The notes: generated from the sequence alone by a model not told the origin. A DNA stretch of 64,000 bases from Aquimarina sp. AU474 (GCF_900312815.1 NZ_OMPE01000009.1:1054001-1118000); one strand, 5' to 3'; shown: positions 27,752 through 36,325, counted from the stretch's first letter. Numbers and translations are program-made.

Positions 27752-28372
27752 TTATTTTGTTTTACAAACACTTATATCACCGCTTATAGAGCTTAAGTTG
27801 ATTTTGTGCTCGCCATAAATTTTTTGAACATTCAGTTTTCCTGATTTTGTAATTGTGTTTACTATCGCATTTTTTGTAGATAACTTGATATCACCAGTCA
27901 GTGTATTTATTGTAGCATTACCCATAAAATGATCTATAATGCAATCCCCAGAGTTAAGTTCTACAAACAGATTTTTGTACGTGCCTTTGGCTGTTAATGT
28001 TGCAATATTAGATTTTATAGTAACACCAATATGAGAAGGTATTTGTATGACTATTTTTACGGCCATTACTTTATGAGCACTTAGTTTGTCGTTATAATCT
28101 ATAGAAAAGGGTTGTAAATCATCTTTGATGGTAAGTGTCTTTTGAGTTCGTGCAGTTTTAATCAAAACATGATCTTGATACTCACCTTCTGAAACGGCAT
28201 TGTATATTATTTTGTTTTCTTGAGTGTTTGTAATTTCAACCTGAAATGTATTATCCAAAATGATAATTATTTCATTTAAACCAGATGCGTCGATGCTTCT
28301 GTCAAAGGTAGATTGCCCTAGAATTGAGGCACTAGATATGATAAAAATAAAAAAAGAATTTAGCCGCCTCAT
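27752..28372 (-). CDS. Secreted DUF4097-like beta-repeat protein, third of the set
   Basis: A 206-residue exported protein. The signal peptide (MRRLNSFFIFIISSASILGQ) is about 20 residues. The remainder is built of short beta-strand repeats with alternating hydrophobic residues (ATLTAKGTYKNLFVEL, TINTLTGDIKLST, KINLSSISGDISVC), like the DUF4097/adhesin family and the two proteins encoded upstream, but more diverged. The start codon lies inside the loop of an 11-bp hairpin with a T-tract (28354-28395), so expression may be reduced or conditional. Function is unknown. It is last in the ECF-sigma operon. Confidence 0.6.
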   Translation of the reverse strand: MRRLNSFFIFIISSASILGQSTFDRSIDASGLNEIIIILDNTFQVEITNTQENKIIYNAVSEGEYQDHVLIKTARTQKTLTIKDDLQPFSIDYNDKLSAHKVMAVKIVIQIPSHIGVTIKSNIATLTAKGTYKNLFVELNSGDCIIDHFMGNATINTLTGDIKLSTKNAIVNTITKSGKLNVQKIYGEHKINLSSISGDISVCKTK

Positions 28373-28395
28373 ATTTCCAAGGTAGCTAAATTCTT
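28348..28395 (-). promoter_or_regulatory. Terminator-like hairpin enclosing the start codon at 28372
   Basis: On the minus strand, AAGAATTTAGC (28395-28385) and GCTAAATTCTT (28364-28354) form a perfect 11-bp stem with a 20-base loop. The loop holds a GGAAAT sequence and the ATG (28372-28370) of the distal gene. A run of T follows the second arm. It could act as an intrinsic terminator or attenuator between the second and third DUF4097-like genes, and as a lid on translation initiation. Confidence 0.6.
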
Positions 28396-28423
28396 CATAT
28401 TATAAAAGCTTGTTATAGCTATT

Positions 28424-29137
28424 TTATTGCTTTCTTATAAAGATACTACCGCTTACAGTTGTAAGCTGTAGGTCACTTTTTACATCTCCAAAAGTACCCG
28501 TTACTTTACTTCCTACAATTCGATTCTTACCATGATCAAATTCAAGATCCTTATCCGAGTATATCATCCCCGTTACAGTTTCTGCTTTTAATCTTGATTT
28601 GGCAATATTAATATCGATATCTCCGCTTATAGTTTTAAGATCTAAATCTCCATCATAATTTTTGATATCTATATTTCCGCTAATAATATCTACAGTCAAT
28701 TCTCCCTCATAATTTTGAGATACTACATTACCAGAGATACTTTTTATTCTTAGGCGGGCATCTTTAGGGATATATAATGTGTAGTTGGCATCGATATCCA
28801 TATTATTACAAGGATCCCATTTGTTTTTACGATTAGATTTCCGTTCTTTTTTCCACATATCAAATAAATCTCCATAATCTGATCTTATGTCTAAGACAGA
28901 AGAAGAATTATCTATCTTGAGATCGAAATACTCATCAAATTGTCCTCCATTAATACTAACTTCAGCCTTTAAGTAGACATCGTTTTTGTCCCAAGTTTTG
29001 ATAGTAATGTCTTCGGCAAACTTAAATTCTACTTTTACTTGATCTGCAGAAGTGCTAATTTCCTTTTCAATTGTTTTTTGAGCATGTATTTGCATTGAAA
29101 AAAAGCATAATACTGCAAGGGTTACTAAATGTTTCAT
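28424..29137 (-). CDS. Secreted DUF4097 family protein, second of the set
   Basis: A 237-residue exported protein with a signal peptide ending near AVLCFFSMQIHAQ. After it comes a region with the typical VKVEFKFAEDITIKTWDKND start, then a ladder of beta-strands each carrying a S/T-x-S-G-D/N-I pattern (IKSISGNVVSQNYEG, VDIISGNIDIKNYDG, LKTISGDIDINI, TTVSGSIFIRKQ). This is the right-handed beta-helix-like putative adhesin pattern of DUF4097. Molecular function is unknown; proteins of this sort in Bacteroidota often sit beside ECF sigma/anti-sigma pairs, as here. Confidence 0.78.
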   Translation of the reverse strand: MKHLVTLAVLCFFSMQIHAQKTIEKEISTSADQVKVEFKFAEDITIKTWDKNDVYLKAEVSINGGQFDEYFDLKIDNSSSVLDIRSDYGDLFDMWKKERKSNRKNKWDPCNNMDIDANYTLYIPKDARLRIKSISGNVVSQNYEGELTVDIISGNIDIKNYDGDLDLKTISGDIDINIAKSRLKAETVTGMIYSDKDLEFDHGKNRIVGSKVTGTFGDVKSDLQLTTVSGSIFIRKQ

Positions 29138-29168
29138 GTTGTTGTTTTTTGATTAATTGATGACCTCT

Positions 29169-29924
29169 TTATTTTTTTCTCAGGTAAATATTACCAGTTG
29201 ATGATCTTAGGCTGATTTCTACGCCTCCATTATTTAATTTGGTTTTTATTGCTCTTTTACCAGAAACGATTTTCATGTTATCGTCCTCTATTGGGAATTT
29301 AATTTCGAAATCAGTAAAAATATCTCCCATAGTAGTTTTCAACTCTAAATTAGTTGGCGTTCCTGCCGGCATACTCACATCGATAGCTCCGGTTGCAGAT
29401 ACTAACGAAATAGGAGAGCTCTGGCTTACTTTGTTAAAAACAATATTTATTTCTCCGGTAGCAGTTTTTGCTACAATAGGACCTGTAACATCTCTAAATG
29501 TCATATCTCCAACATTGGTTATTGCTTCTATCTCTGAAGAAAAACCTGTCACCACCAAATCCCCTAGATTACTTCTCTCTACTTTGATATTAACGTTTTT
29601 TGGAAGAAAAACTTCTAATACTTTGCTATGCATGTTTTTTAGGTTTTTAAGAATGAGTAATTCTCCTTCTTTTTTCACATACATACCTAGTCCAGTATTA
29701 TCGCTTCCGCCAGCATAAACAGCTTTCAAACCTCTTGCTTTCTCGGGTGCTTTGTGACCGTTACTGATAATTCTAAGTTCGTTTTTGTCATGAGCCTTTA
29801 TTTTTACACCAGAAGCAGAGGTGATTTTCACTTTTTTAACCCCTTGTAGAGATTGTGTGTAATCTTGTGCATTAAGGCTCCAGCTTGTGATACAGATAAG
29901 TAGTATTAATGTTATATTTTTCAT
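29169..29924 (-). CDS. Secreted DUF4097 family protein, first of the set
   Basis: A 251-residue exported protein with a signal peptide (ILLICITSWSLNAQ). KKVKITSASGVKIKAHDKNEL near the start and the later strands VFLPKNVNIKVERSNLGDLV, DVTGPIVAKTATGEINIVF, SATGAIDVSM and SLRSSTGNIYLRKK show the same S/T-G-x-I repeat as the next gene, and the two share their last segment (xxSTGNIYLRKK versus TVSGSIFIRKQ). They are probably paralogues from tandem duplication. It follows the anti-sigma gene after 19 bases. Confidence 0.76.
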   Translation of the reverse strand: MKNITLILLICITSWSLNAQDYTQSLQGVKKVKITSASGVKIKAHDKNELRIISNGHKAPEKARGLKAVYAGGSDNTGLGMYVKKEGELLILKNLKNMHSKVLEVFLPKNVNIKVERSNLGDLVVTGFSSEIEAITNVGDMTFRDVTGPIVAKTATGEINIVFNKVSQSSPISLVSATGAIDVSMPAGTPTNLELKTTMGDIFTDFEIKFPIEDDNMKIVSGKRAIKTKLNNGGVEISLRSSTGNIYLRKK

Positions 29925-29943
29925 TTGTTCGATTTTTTGATTG

Positions 29944-30732
29944 TTAAATTAAATTTGGAAGACCTATTTTTACTTGGTCTCTTACATAACTTGGTGTTTC
30001 TTCGTTTTGAAGTAACTTTTCCATGGAAGGAACTGCGCGTTTTTCCTCAATAGAAACTAATATTTGAATTAATTCAATTTGCATGCTCGGATCTTGTTCT
30101 CTTTCTAGAGCATTGATTAATGCATTACGAACCATTTCCGAATTCGAGAATTTGGCAAGCGCTTCTGCTGCAGCAAGTCGCACATTAATATGATCATCGT
30201 GATGCATTTTATTGATTAAAGCTTTTAAAATCTCATTTCCTGGTTGCTCGAATTCTTCGGCATAATTTACTGCCTGTAATCGTTTACTAGCAGATTCATT
30301 TTCGATTAATGAAATGGTCATTGTTTGCTTCATTTCTTTTTTTTCTTTTTCTAACACAGCTATTTCTTGCGAAAAAGATTCATCTTGCTGAGTTTTTCCA
30401 TAGAAGTATGCCGAAACAATTAGAGTTATCGTTGCAGCAATTTGTAATGCTGTTTTCCAGATGTTCTTTTTGCCATGCAGAGAAACCACTTTAGAAGATT
30501 CTAATGCTACCTTTTCTTTTTGAAGCATTTCTTCAAAATTAACCTTCAAACTGTTGTCAGGTATTTCTTCGGGAGTTTCATTTATAGCTTTAAAAACGCT
30601 CTTAAGTTCTTGTAAAGCTATGGTGCAATTTTCGCAACTTTTAAGATGCAAATCTATCTTTTGATAAGTGCTTATATCTAAGTTCTTATCGAGATAATCA
30701 ATTAGTTGATTTTCTATTTGTTTACAATTCAT
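29944..30732 (-). CDS. Anti-sigma factor with zinc-finger and HEAT-repeat domain
   Basis: A 262-residue inner-membrane protein. Residues 1-45 form a zf-HC2 anti-sigma domain (His29, Cys33, Cys36 in HLKSCENC). One membrane helix lies at about 91-107 (WKTALQIAATITLIVSAYFY), then a coiled-coil (about 118-150). On the far side are HEAT-like repeats (about 160-262: NEILKALINKMHHDDHINVR, LAAAEALAKF, MVRNALINALEREQD, VPSMEKLLQN). The N-terminal domain should hold the ECF sigma factor encoded just upstream (4 bases between the genes). The periplasmic HEAT sensor is less usual for this class. Confidence 0.82.
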   Translation of the reverse strand: MNCKQIENQLIDYLDKNLDISTYQKIDLHLKSCENCTIALQELKSVFKAINETPEEIPDNSLKVNFEEMLQKEKVALESSKVVSLHGKKNIWKTALQIAATITLIVSAYFYGKTQQDESFSQEIAVLEKEKKEMKQTMTISLIENESASKRLQAVNYAEEFEQPGNEILKALINKMHHDDHINVRLAAAEALAKFSNSEMVRNALINALEREQDPSMQIELIQILVSIEEKRAVPSMEKLLQNEETPSYVRDQVKIGLPNLI

Positions 30733-30736
30733 AGCA

Positions 30737-31270
30737 TTATGTGTTTTGTAGGTAATAATCCTTTAATTTATGGATAGCCCTATGCACTTTGGTTTTTACA
30801 GCTCCAGCTGTTGAGTTGGTTATCTCTGCAATTTCTTGATATTTAATTTTCTGATATCGATTCATAATTACAAGTTCTCTATCACTTTCATTTAATTGCT
30901 CAAGTGCACGATCTAACTGTTCTTTAATTTCACTCTTTTCTGCGGTATACGTATCTTCGCTTTCGGTTTTATACTCAATGTCATCAAGTCGTTGCGCAGC
31001 TACTTTCTGTTTTTGATAATGATCGGAAAATATGTTTCTTGCAATGGTGTAAATCCAAGATGAGAATTTCCCTTTTTTATATGAGGCTCTATATTTAATA
31101 GCCTTATAAAAAACCTCTTGAGTAATATCTTGGCTTACATCCCTATCTCTAGTCATCTTAAGTAAAAAATTAAAAATCCGAGTATGGTATCTTTCAAATA
31201 AGACACTCATCATATCTAGGTTTCCATTGGATACCAAAATCATTAATTCTTCGTCAGTTAAGTTTTTCAA
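30737..31270 (-). CDS. ECF-type RNA polymerase sigma factor
   Basis: A 177-residue sigma-70 family protein of ECF type. Region 2 is visible in VLFERYHTRIFNFLLKMTRD and ITQEVFYKAIKYRASYKKGK followed by FSSWIYTIARN (-10 recognition). Region 4 is DRELVIMNRYQKIKYQEIAE followed by TNSTAGAVKTKVHRAIHKL, with the HTH. There is no regulatory extension. The frame has no ATG before an upstream stop, so the start is TTG at 31270 (TTGAAAAACTTAACTGAC), which may keep its level low. It is the first gene of the operon with the anti-sigma factor and three DUF4097-like proteins. Confidence 0.88.
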   Translation of the reverse strand: MKNLTDEELMILVSNGNLDMMSVLFERYHTRIFNFLLKMTRDRDVSQDITQEVFYKAIKYRASYKKGKFSSWIYTIARNIFSDHYQKQKVAAQRLDDIEYKTESEDTYTAEKSEIKEQLDRALEQLNESDRELVIMNRYQKIKYQEIAEITNSTAGAVKTKVHRAIHKLKDYYLQNT

Positions 31271-31343
31271 GATGTCACTCTTTTTGGTCAGTTTCTATTA
31301 GTAATACTTTGATTTTTTAAAAAGGTTACATTTGGAAATAAAA

Positions 31344-31372
31344 AAAGTGCTTTCCTATCTGGAAAGCACTTT
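31344..31372 (-). terminator. Terminator after the DksA-like gene
   Basis: A 12-bp stem AAAGTGCTTTCC / GGAAAGCACTTT with a 5-base loop. On the minus strand it is followed by TTTTATTT, ending the ileS-DksA-like transcript and separating it from the sigma operon. Confidence 0.85.
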
Positions 31373-31407
31373 AAATTTACAATATTTTATACTGCCGTAC
31401 TAGAGTA

Positions 31408-31791
31408 CTAGCTCTGCATATTCTTTGCTTCGATGCTTAGTGTAGCATGCGGTACTAGTTTTAAACGCTCTGGATTAATTAATTTACTAGTTACACGACA
31501 AATGCCATAGGTCTTATTTTCTATACGTAATAAGGCGTTTTTTAAATCACGCACAAATTTTTCTTGTCGAATAGCAAGTTGTGTATTTGCTTCTTTGGAC
31601 ATTGTTTCACTACCTTCTTCAAAAGCTTTGAATGTTGGTGAAGTGTCATCTGTACCATTGTTTCCGTCATTCTTATACGCACTTTGAAGTAATTCCAAAT
31701 CTTTCTGTGCTTTTTCCATCTTATCAACGATGATTTCTCTGAATTTTTCTAAGTCAGAGTCGCTGTACCTTACTTTTACATCTTCTGCCAT
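31408..31791 (-). CDS. DksA/TraR-like protein with degenerate zinc finger
   Basis: A 127-residue protein with the DksA/TraR plan: an N-terminal coiled-coil (about 10-90: DLEKFREIIVDKMEKAQKDL) with an acidic tip (NNGTDDTSPTF), then a C-terminal finger region YGICRVTSKLINPERLKLVP. Canonical family members have four zinc-binding cysteines; this protein has only Cys98. As I recall, flavobacterial homologues share this loss. It probably still binds in the RNA polymerase secondary channel to tune transcription, but without bound zinc. It lies 5 bases after ileS, so the two are co-transcribed. Confidence 0.82.
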   Translation of the reverse strand: MAEDVKVRYSDSDLEKFREIIVDKMEKAQKDLELLQSAYKNDGNNGTDDTSPTFKAFEEGSETMSKEANTQLAIRQEKFVRDLKNALLRIENKTYGICRVTSKLINPERLKLVPHATLSIEAKNMQS

Positions 31792-31796
31792 ATTCT

Positions 31797-34700
31797 TTAG
31801 TGTTTTTTTATTATCAATTGAGTTGCAATGTCATCAAACGCAATTTCTGTACCATTTATTACATTGGTGGCGAACTCAATTGTCTCGGTTAAGGTTTCGT
31901 TTTTGATGTATGTCTCATTAGTTGATACAGCTTCCTGAACAGTCTCATTCTCTTCAAAAACAATTCCTATTTTATCAGTCACTTCAAAGCCATTATCCTT
32001 ACGCATGTTTTGAATACGATTTACAAGCTCTCTTGCAATCCCTTCTTTTTTAAGCTCTGGACTAATAGTTACATCTAGCGCAACGGTTAAAGAACCTGAA
32101 TTTGCAACCAACCAACCCTCTATATCTTGAGAGCTAATCTCTACATCATCGGTTCCTAATTTAATAATTTTATCATTAATTTCTACATCAAAACTACCTG
32201 TTTGTTCAAGAATTTTGATAGTTTCTTGGTCAAATGACTGTATCTTATTGGCTATCAACTTCATATCTTTACCGAAGCGAGGGCCTAAAGTTTTGAAATT
32301 TGGCTTGATTTGTTTCACTAAAATACCAGATGCATCATCAATAAGCTCAATTTCCTTTACATTTACTTCACTTTTTATTAAGTCAGCAATATCATTAATT
32401 TCCGTTTTTTCGGCTTCGTTTAATACCGGAATCATGATACGTTGTAAAGGCTGACGAACCTTGATTTTTTCTTTTTGGCGTAATGACAATACCAAAGATG
32501 ATATGGTTTGCGCCTTTTGCATTTTGTGTTCTAATCCTTTATCAACAAAGGATTCTTCATACTCCGGAAAATCTGCTAAATGCACACTTTCAAAAGCTTC
32601 TTTTTTAGTACCAGCAACCAAATCTTTATATAATCTATCCATAAAAAATGGGGCAATAGGTGCTCCTAATTTGGATACGGTAAGCATACATGTAAATAAT
32701 GTCTGATATGCCGATATTTTATCTTTTTGGTAATCTCCCTTCCAAAATCTTCTTCTACTTAATCTTACAAACCAATTGCTTAAGTTTTCCTGCACAAAAT
32801 CCGAGATTGCTCGAGCAGCTTTTGTAGGTTCGTATTCATTATAGTAAGTATCTACATTTTTAATCAACGTATGTAACTCACTTAGAATCCATCGATCAAT
32901 TTCAGGTCTATCTGTTATTGTAATATCATCTTCGGTATACGTAAAGTTATCAATGTTTGCGTATAGCGTAAAGAATGAATATGTATTATATAGTGTTCCA
33001 AAGAATTTACGACGAACCTCTGCAATTCCTTCCGAATCAAATTTTAAGTTATCCCAAGGGTTTGCATTGCTGATCATGTACCAACGAGTAGCATCGGGGC
33101 CATAAGTTTTTAACGTTTCAAAAGGGTCGACAGCATTACCTAATCGTTTAGACATTTTTTGGCCATTCTTATCTAAAACCAATCCGTTCGACACGACATT
33201 TTTATAAGCTACATCATCAAATATTATAGTAGCAATAGCGTGCAATGTATAGAACCACCCACGAGTTTGATCAACACCTTCGGCGATAAAGTCGGCTTTT
33301 CTCTCTCCTTCTTCTACTTTTTCTTTGTTTTCAAAAGGATAATGCCACTGCGCATAGGGCATTGATCCAGAATCAAACCATACATCGATTAGGTCGCTTT
33401 CACGCTTCATGGGTTTGCCAGAAGCAGAAACTAATGTAATTTTATCCACTACATTTTTGTGAAGATCCACCTTGTCATAATTTTCTTCACTCATATCACC
33501 TATAATAAAGTCGGCAAATACATCTGTTTCAAGAACTCCAGCTTTTATTGCTTTGTCAATTTCGGATTTTAATTCCTCAACAGAGCCTATTATAATTTCT
33601 TCTTTACCATCTTCTGTTCTCCAGATAGGTAATGGAATTCCCCAGAAACGCGAACGGGATAAATTCCAGTCATTGGCATTAGCGAGCCAGTTTCCAAACC
33701 TTCCTTCTCCGGTAGCTTTTGGTTTCCAGTTAATACCAAGATTAAGTTCGTGCATGCGGTTTTTAAAGTCAGGAACTTTTATAAACCAAGAATCTAAAGG
33801 ATAATAGAGAACAGGCTTGTCTGTACGCCAACAATTTGGATAGCTATGTACATATTTTTCAACTTTAAATGCTTTATTCTCTATTTTGAGCTTAATTGCA
33901 ATCTCTACATCTACAGATTTTTCGGGAGCTTCTCCGTTGTCATAGTATTCGTTCTTGACATATTTACCTGCAAATTCCCCTACATGTTTTGTAAATCTAC
34001 CTTGTAAATCTACTAGTGGTACCAAGTTGTCATTATCATCTTTTACCAATAACGCTGGTACTTCTGGAGTGGCTTGTTTTGCAACCATTGCATCATCGGC
34101 TCCAAATGTTGGTGCGGTATGTACAATACCTGTACCATCTTCGGTAGTTACAAAATCACCGGCGATAACTCTAAATGCATTTTCAGGATTGTGATAAGGT
34201 TGAACAAAATCCATTAACTGCTCATATCGAATATCTATAAGATCAGCTCCTTTAAATTCTTGCAATATGAAAAAGGGAATTTTCTTATCTCCTTGATTAA
34301 AATTATTGACCTCTTCTTTGGTCTCTGTTTGAACAAATTTTCCTGAGAACTGTTTCCCGACCAAATTCTTTGCCAAAATAACATGGATAGGCTCGAATGT
34401 ATATTGGTTAAAAGTTTTAACCAAAACATAATCTATTTTGGCTCCAACTGTTAATGCTGTATTTGATGGTAAGGTCCATGGTGTAGTAGTCCATGCTAAG
34501 AAATAAATATTTTCTTCGACCTCTTTAAGGTTTGAAGGCAATGTTTCGTTTTTGGCCTTAAACTGTGCCACAACAGTGGTATCGGTAACATCTTGATATG
34601 TTCCTGGTTGATTAAGCTCATGTGAGCTTAATCCTGTTCCGGCTTTTGGAGAATATGGTTGAATGGTATATCCCTTGTACAGTAATTCTTTTTTATAAAT

Positions 34701-35201
34701 CTGTGAAAGTAACCACCATACACTTTCCATATATTTGGATTTGTAGGTGATATAAGGATCACTCATGTCTACCCAATATCCTATTTTTTGAGTAAGATCG
34801 TTCCAGATATCAGTATATCGCATGACAGCTTTTTTACAAGCTTCATTGTATTCTTCAATAGTGATTTTTTTACCAATATCTTCTTTGGTAATACCTAGTT
34901 CTTTCTCTACACCAAGCTCAACAGGAAGACCATGAGTATCCCATCCAGCTTTACGATTTACTTGATATCCTTTTTGTGTTTTGTAGCGGCAAAAAATATC
35001 TTTTATAGCACGGGCCATTACGTGATGAATTCCGGGCAATCCATTTGCAGAAGGAGGGCCTTCAAAAAAAACAAATGGTTCTGCTCCATCACGCTCACTT
35101 ATACTTTTCTCAAATATGGTATTCTGTTGCCAGAAATCTAGTATTTCGTCAGCTACTTTAGGTAAGTCAAGTCCTTTATATTCAGGAAACTTCGTGCTCA
35201 T
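31797..35201 (-). CDS. ileS: Isoleucine--tRNA ligase
   Basis: A class I synthetase of 1134 residues when started at ATG 35201 (MSTKFPEYKGLDLPKVADEI), the usual N terminus in Bacteroidota. The frame is open to 35294, but that part is not synthetase-like. The HIGH-type motif is in PSANGLPGIHHVMAR, the editing domain is long, the KMSKS loop is KMSKRLGNAVDPF, and the tRNA-binding C terminus is of the long eukaryote-like (ileS2) form without an obvious zinc-finger. Eukaryote-like IleRS is often mupirocin-insensitive, which is family knowledge and not shown here. Confidence 0.95.
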   Translation of the reverse strand: MSTKFPEYKGLDLPKVADEILDFWQQNTIFEKSISERDGAEPFVFFEGPPSANGLPGIHHVMARAIKDIFCRYKTQKGYQVNRKAGWDTHGLPVELGVEKELGITKEDIGKKITIEEYNEACKKAVMRYTDIWNDLTQKIGYWVDMSDPYITYKSKYMESVWWLLSQIYKKELLYKGYTIQPYSPKAGTGLSSHELNQPGTYQDVTDTTVVAQFKAKNETLPSNLKEVEENIYFLAWTTTPWTLPSNTALTVGAKIDYVLVKTFNQYTFEPIHVILAKNLVGKQFSGKFVQTETKEEVNNFNQGDKKIPFFILQEFKGADLIDIRYEQLMDFVQPYHNPENAFRVIAGDFVTTEDGTGIVHTAPTFGADDAMVAKQATPEVPALLVKDDNDNLVPLVDLQGRFTKHVGEFAGKYVKNEYYDNGEAPEKSVDVEIAIKLKIENKAFKVEKYVHSYPNCWRTDKPVLYYPLDSWFIKVPDFKNRMHELNLGINWKPKATGEGRFGNWLANANDWNLSRSRFWGIPLPIWRTEDGKEEIIIGSVEELKSEIDKAIKAGVLETDVFADFIIGDMSEENYDKVDLHKNVVDKITLVSASGKPMKRESDLIDVWFDSGSMPYAQWHYPFENKEKVEEGERKADFIAEGVDQTRGWFYTLHAIATIIFDDVAYKNVVSNGLVLDKNGQKMSKRLGNAVDPFETLKTYGPDATRWYMISNANPWDNLKFDSEGIAEVRRKFFGTLYNTYSFFTLYANIDNFTYTEDDITITDRPEIDRWILSELHTLIKNVDTYYNEYEPTKAARAISDFVQENLSNWFVRLSRRRFWKGDYQKDKISAYQTLFTCMLTVSKLGAPIAPFFMDRLYKDLVAGTKKEAFESVHLADFPEYEESFVDKGLEHKMQKAQTISSLVLSLRQKEKIKVRQPLQRIMIPVLNEAEKTEINDIADLIKSEVNVKEIELIDDASGILVKQIKPNFKTLGPRFGKDMKLIANKIQSFDQETIKILEQTGSFDVEINDKIIKLGTDDVEISSQDIEGWLVANSGSLTVALDVTISPELKKEGIARELVNRIQNMRKDNGFEVTDKIGIVFEENETVQEAVSTNETYIKNETLTETIEFATNVINGTEIAFDDIATQLIIKKH

Positions 35202-35542
35202 TTGGTCGTTCTTTCTATTAAGTCTGCGAAAATAAGGATTTTCTGGAAAAAGAAAGACGATTTTGAGTGATGATATCAAATTAATACACAGCAATTATAA
35301 ATTTTTAACAAAGCGTTTGATTTTTTAATAGAAAATCATCAATAATGCAATCGTGATCATTTGCAAAAATGCTATTGCCAGGTAGAAGTTGTAATGAGAT
35401 TGAACTATTTTTTAAAAGAATTATATATGGTATAGTAGATAAATCCCTTGCAACTAAGCAGTAGCAAGGGGTTTTATTTTTTATGGAATAATAAAAAACA
35501 AATCATTCTCATAACAAAGTGGATTTTTATTAATTTTAAACA
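35202..35542. other. ileS upstream region with an orphan plus-strand terminator
   Basis: No protein gene is supported. The stretch contains the hairpin CCCTTGC / GCAAGGG (35445-35451, 35464-35470) followed by TTTTATTTTTT, a good plus-strand terminator with no plus-strand gene before it. A small RNA transcribed rightward from about 35290-35400 is possible, though no clear promoter is seen. Confidence 0.4.
35445..35482 (+). terminator. Orphan terminator before the nitrilase gene
   Basis: A 7-bp GC-rich stem with a 12-base loop and a T-rich tail, oriented rightward and 60 bases ahead of the nitrilase ATG. No upstream plus-strand gene explains it. Confidence 0.6.
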
Positions 35543-36325
35543 ATGAATCAGAACTTTGATATAGCACTTATACAATCTCACCTGGCTTGGGAGAATCCAA
35601 TACAAAATCGCACCCATTTCACGAATAAAATTAATGAAATAGAGCATAAAGTAGATCTTGTTGTTTTGCCTGAGATGTTTAGTACTGGATTTACAATGAA
35701 TGCCAAAGAGGTTGCCGAGACGATGGACGGGGATACGGTGCAATGGTTACTAGAGATGTCTAATAAGAAAGATTGTGCGATTGCCGGAAGTATCATTATT
35801 AAAGAAAATGATCAGTATTTTAATCGATTTTTGTTTACGACACCTAACGGAGGAGTCGAATATTACGATAAACATCAATTATTTACACTTGCCAAAGAAC
35901 AAGAAGTTTTCACAGCAGGACAAAATGAATTAATTATATCTTATAAAGGATGGAAAATTAAACCGCAAATATGTTATGACCTTAGGTTTCCGGTATGGGC
36001 CAGAAATACTAATAAATATGATGTTTTGTTATATGTTGCAAGCTGGCCAAAACCTAGAGTTAATGCCTGGGATGCATTACTTAAAGCCAGGGCTATAGAA
36101 AATATGTGTTATTGCATCGGGGTAAATCGAATAGGACTCGATGGAAAAGGATATGAATACAATGGGCATTCTGCGATTTATGATGTTCTCGGAAATTCTG
36201 TACTAGATGAAAACCCTATAGAGAAAGAAGCTATCCTATATGCTGTTTTGGATAAATCTCATATACAAACAATTAGGAAAAAATTGCCTTTTCTCGATGA
36301 TGCAGACACTTTTAAGTTACTCTAA
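35543..36325 (+). CDS. Nitrilase-family amidohydrolase (YafV/Nit2 omega-amidase-like)
   Basis: A 260-residue carbon-nitrogen hydrolase. The catalytic triad is Glu44 (VLPEMFSTGF), Lys110 (YYDKHQLF) and Cys144 (QICYDLRFPVWAR). The FSTGFTM and LRFPVWARN segments are typical of the YafV/Nit2 branch, whose members deamidate alpha-ketoglutaramate and alpha-ketosuccinamate as a metabolite-repair step. It is complete. Its last 9 bases overlap the end of the convergent lipoprotein gene. The exact substrate is inferred. Confidence 0.88.
   Translation: MNQNFDIALIQSHLAWENPIQNRTHFTNKINEIEHKVDLVVLPEMFSTGFTMNAKEVAETMDGDTVQWLLEMSNKKDCAIAGSIIIKENDQYFNRFLFTTPNGGVEYYDKHQLFTLAKEQEVFTAGQNELIISYKGWKIKPQICYDLRFPVWARNTNKYDVLLYVASWPKPRVNAWDALLKARAIENMCYCIGVNRIGLDGKGYEYNGHSAIYDVLGNSVLDENPIEKEAILYAVLDKSHIQTIRKKLPFLDDADTFKLL

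Noticed and set aside
35202-35294. N-terminal extension of ileS
   Set aside because: The 31 extra residues are not synthetase-like; the standard Bacteroidota start MSTKFPEYKG lies at 35201.
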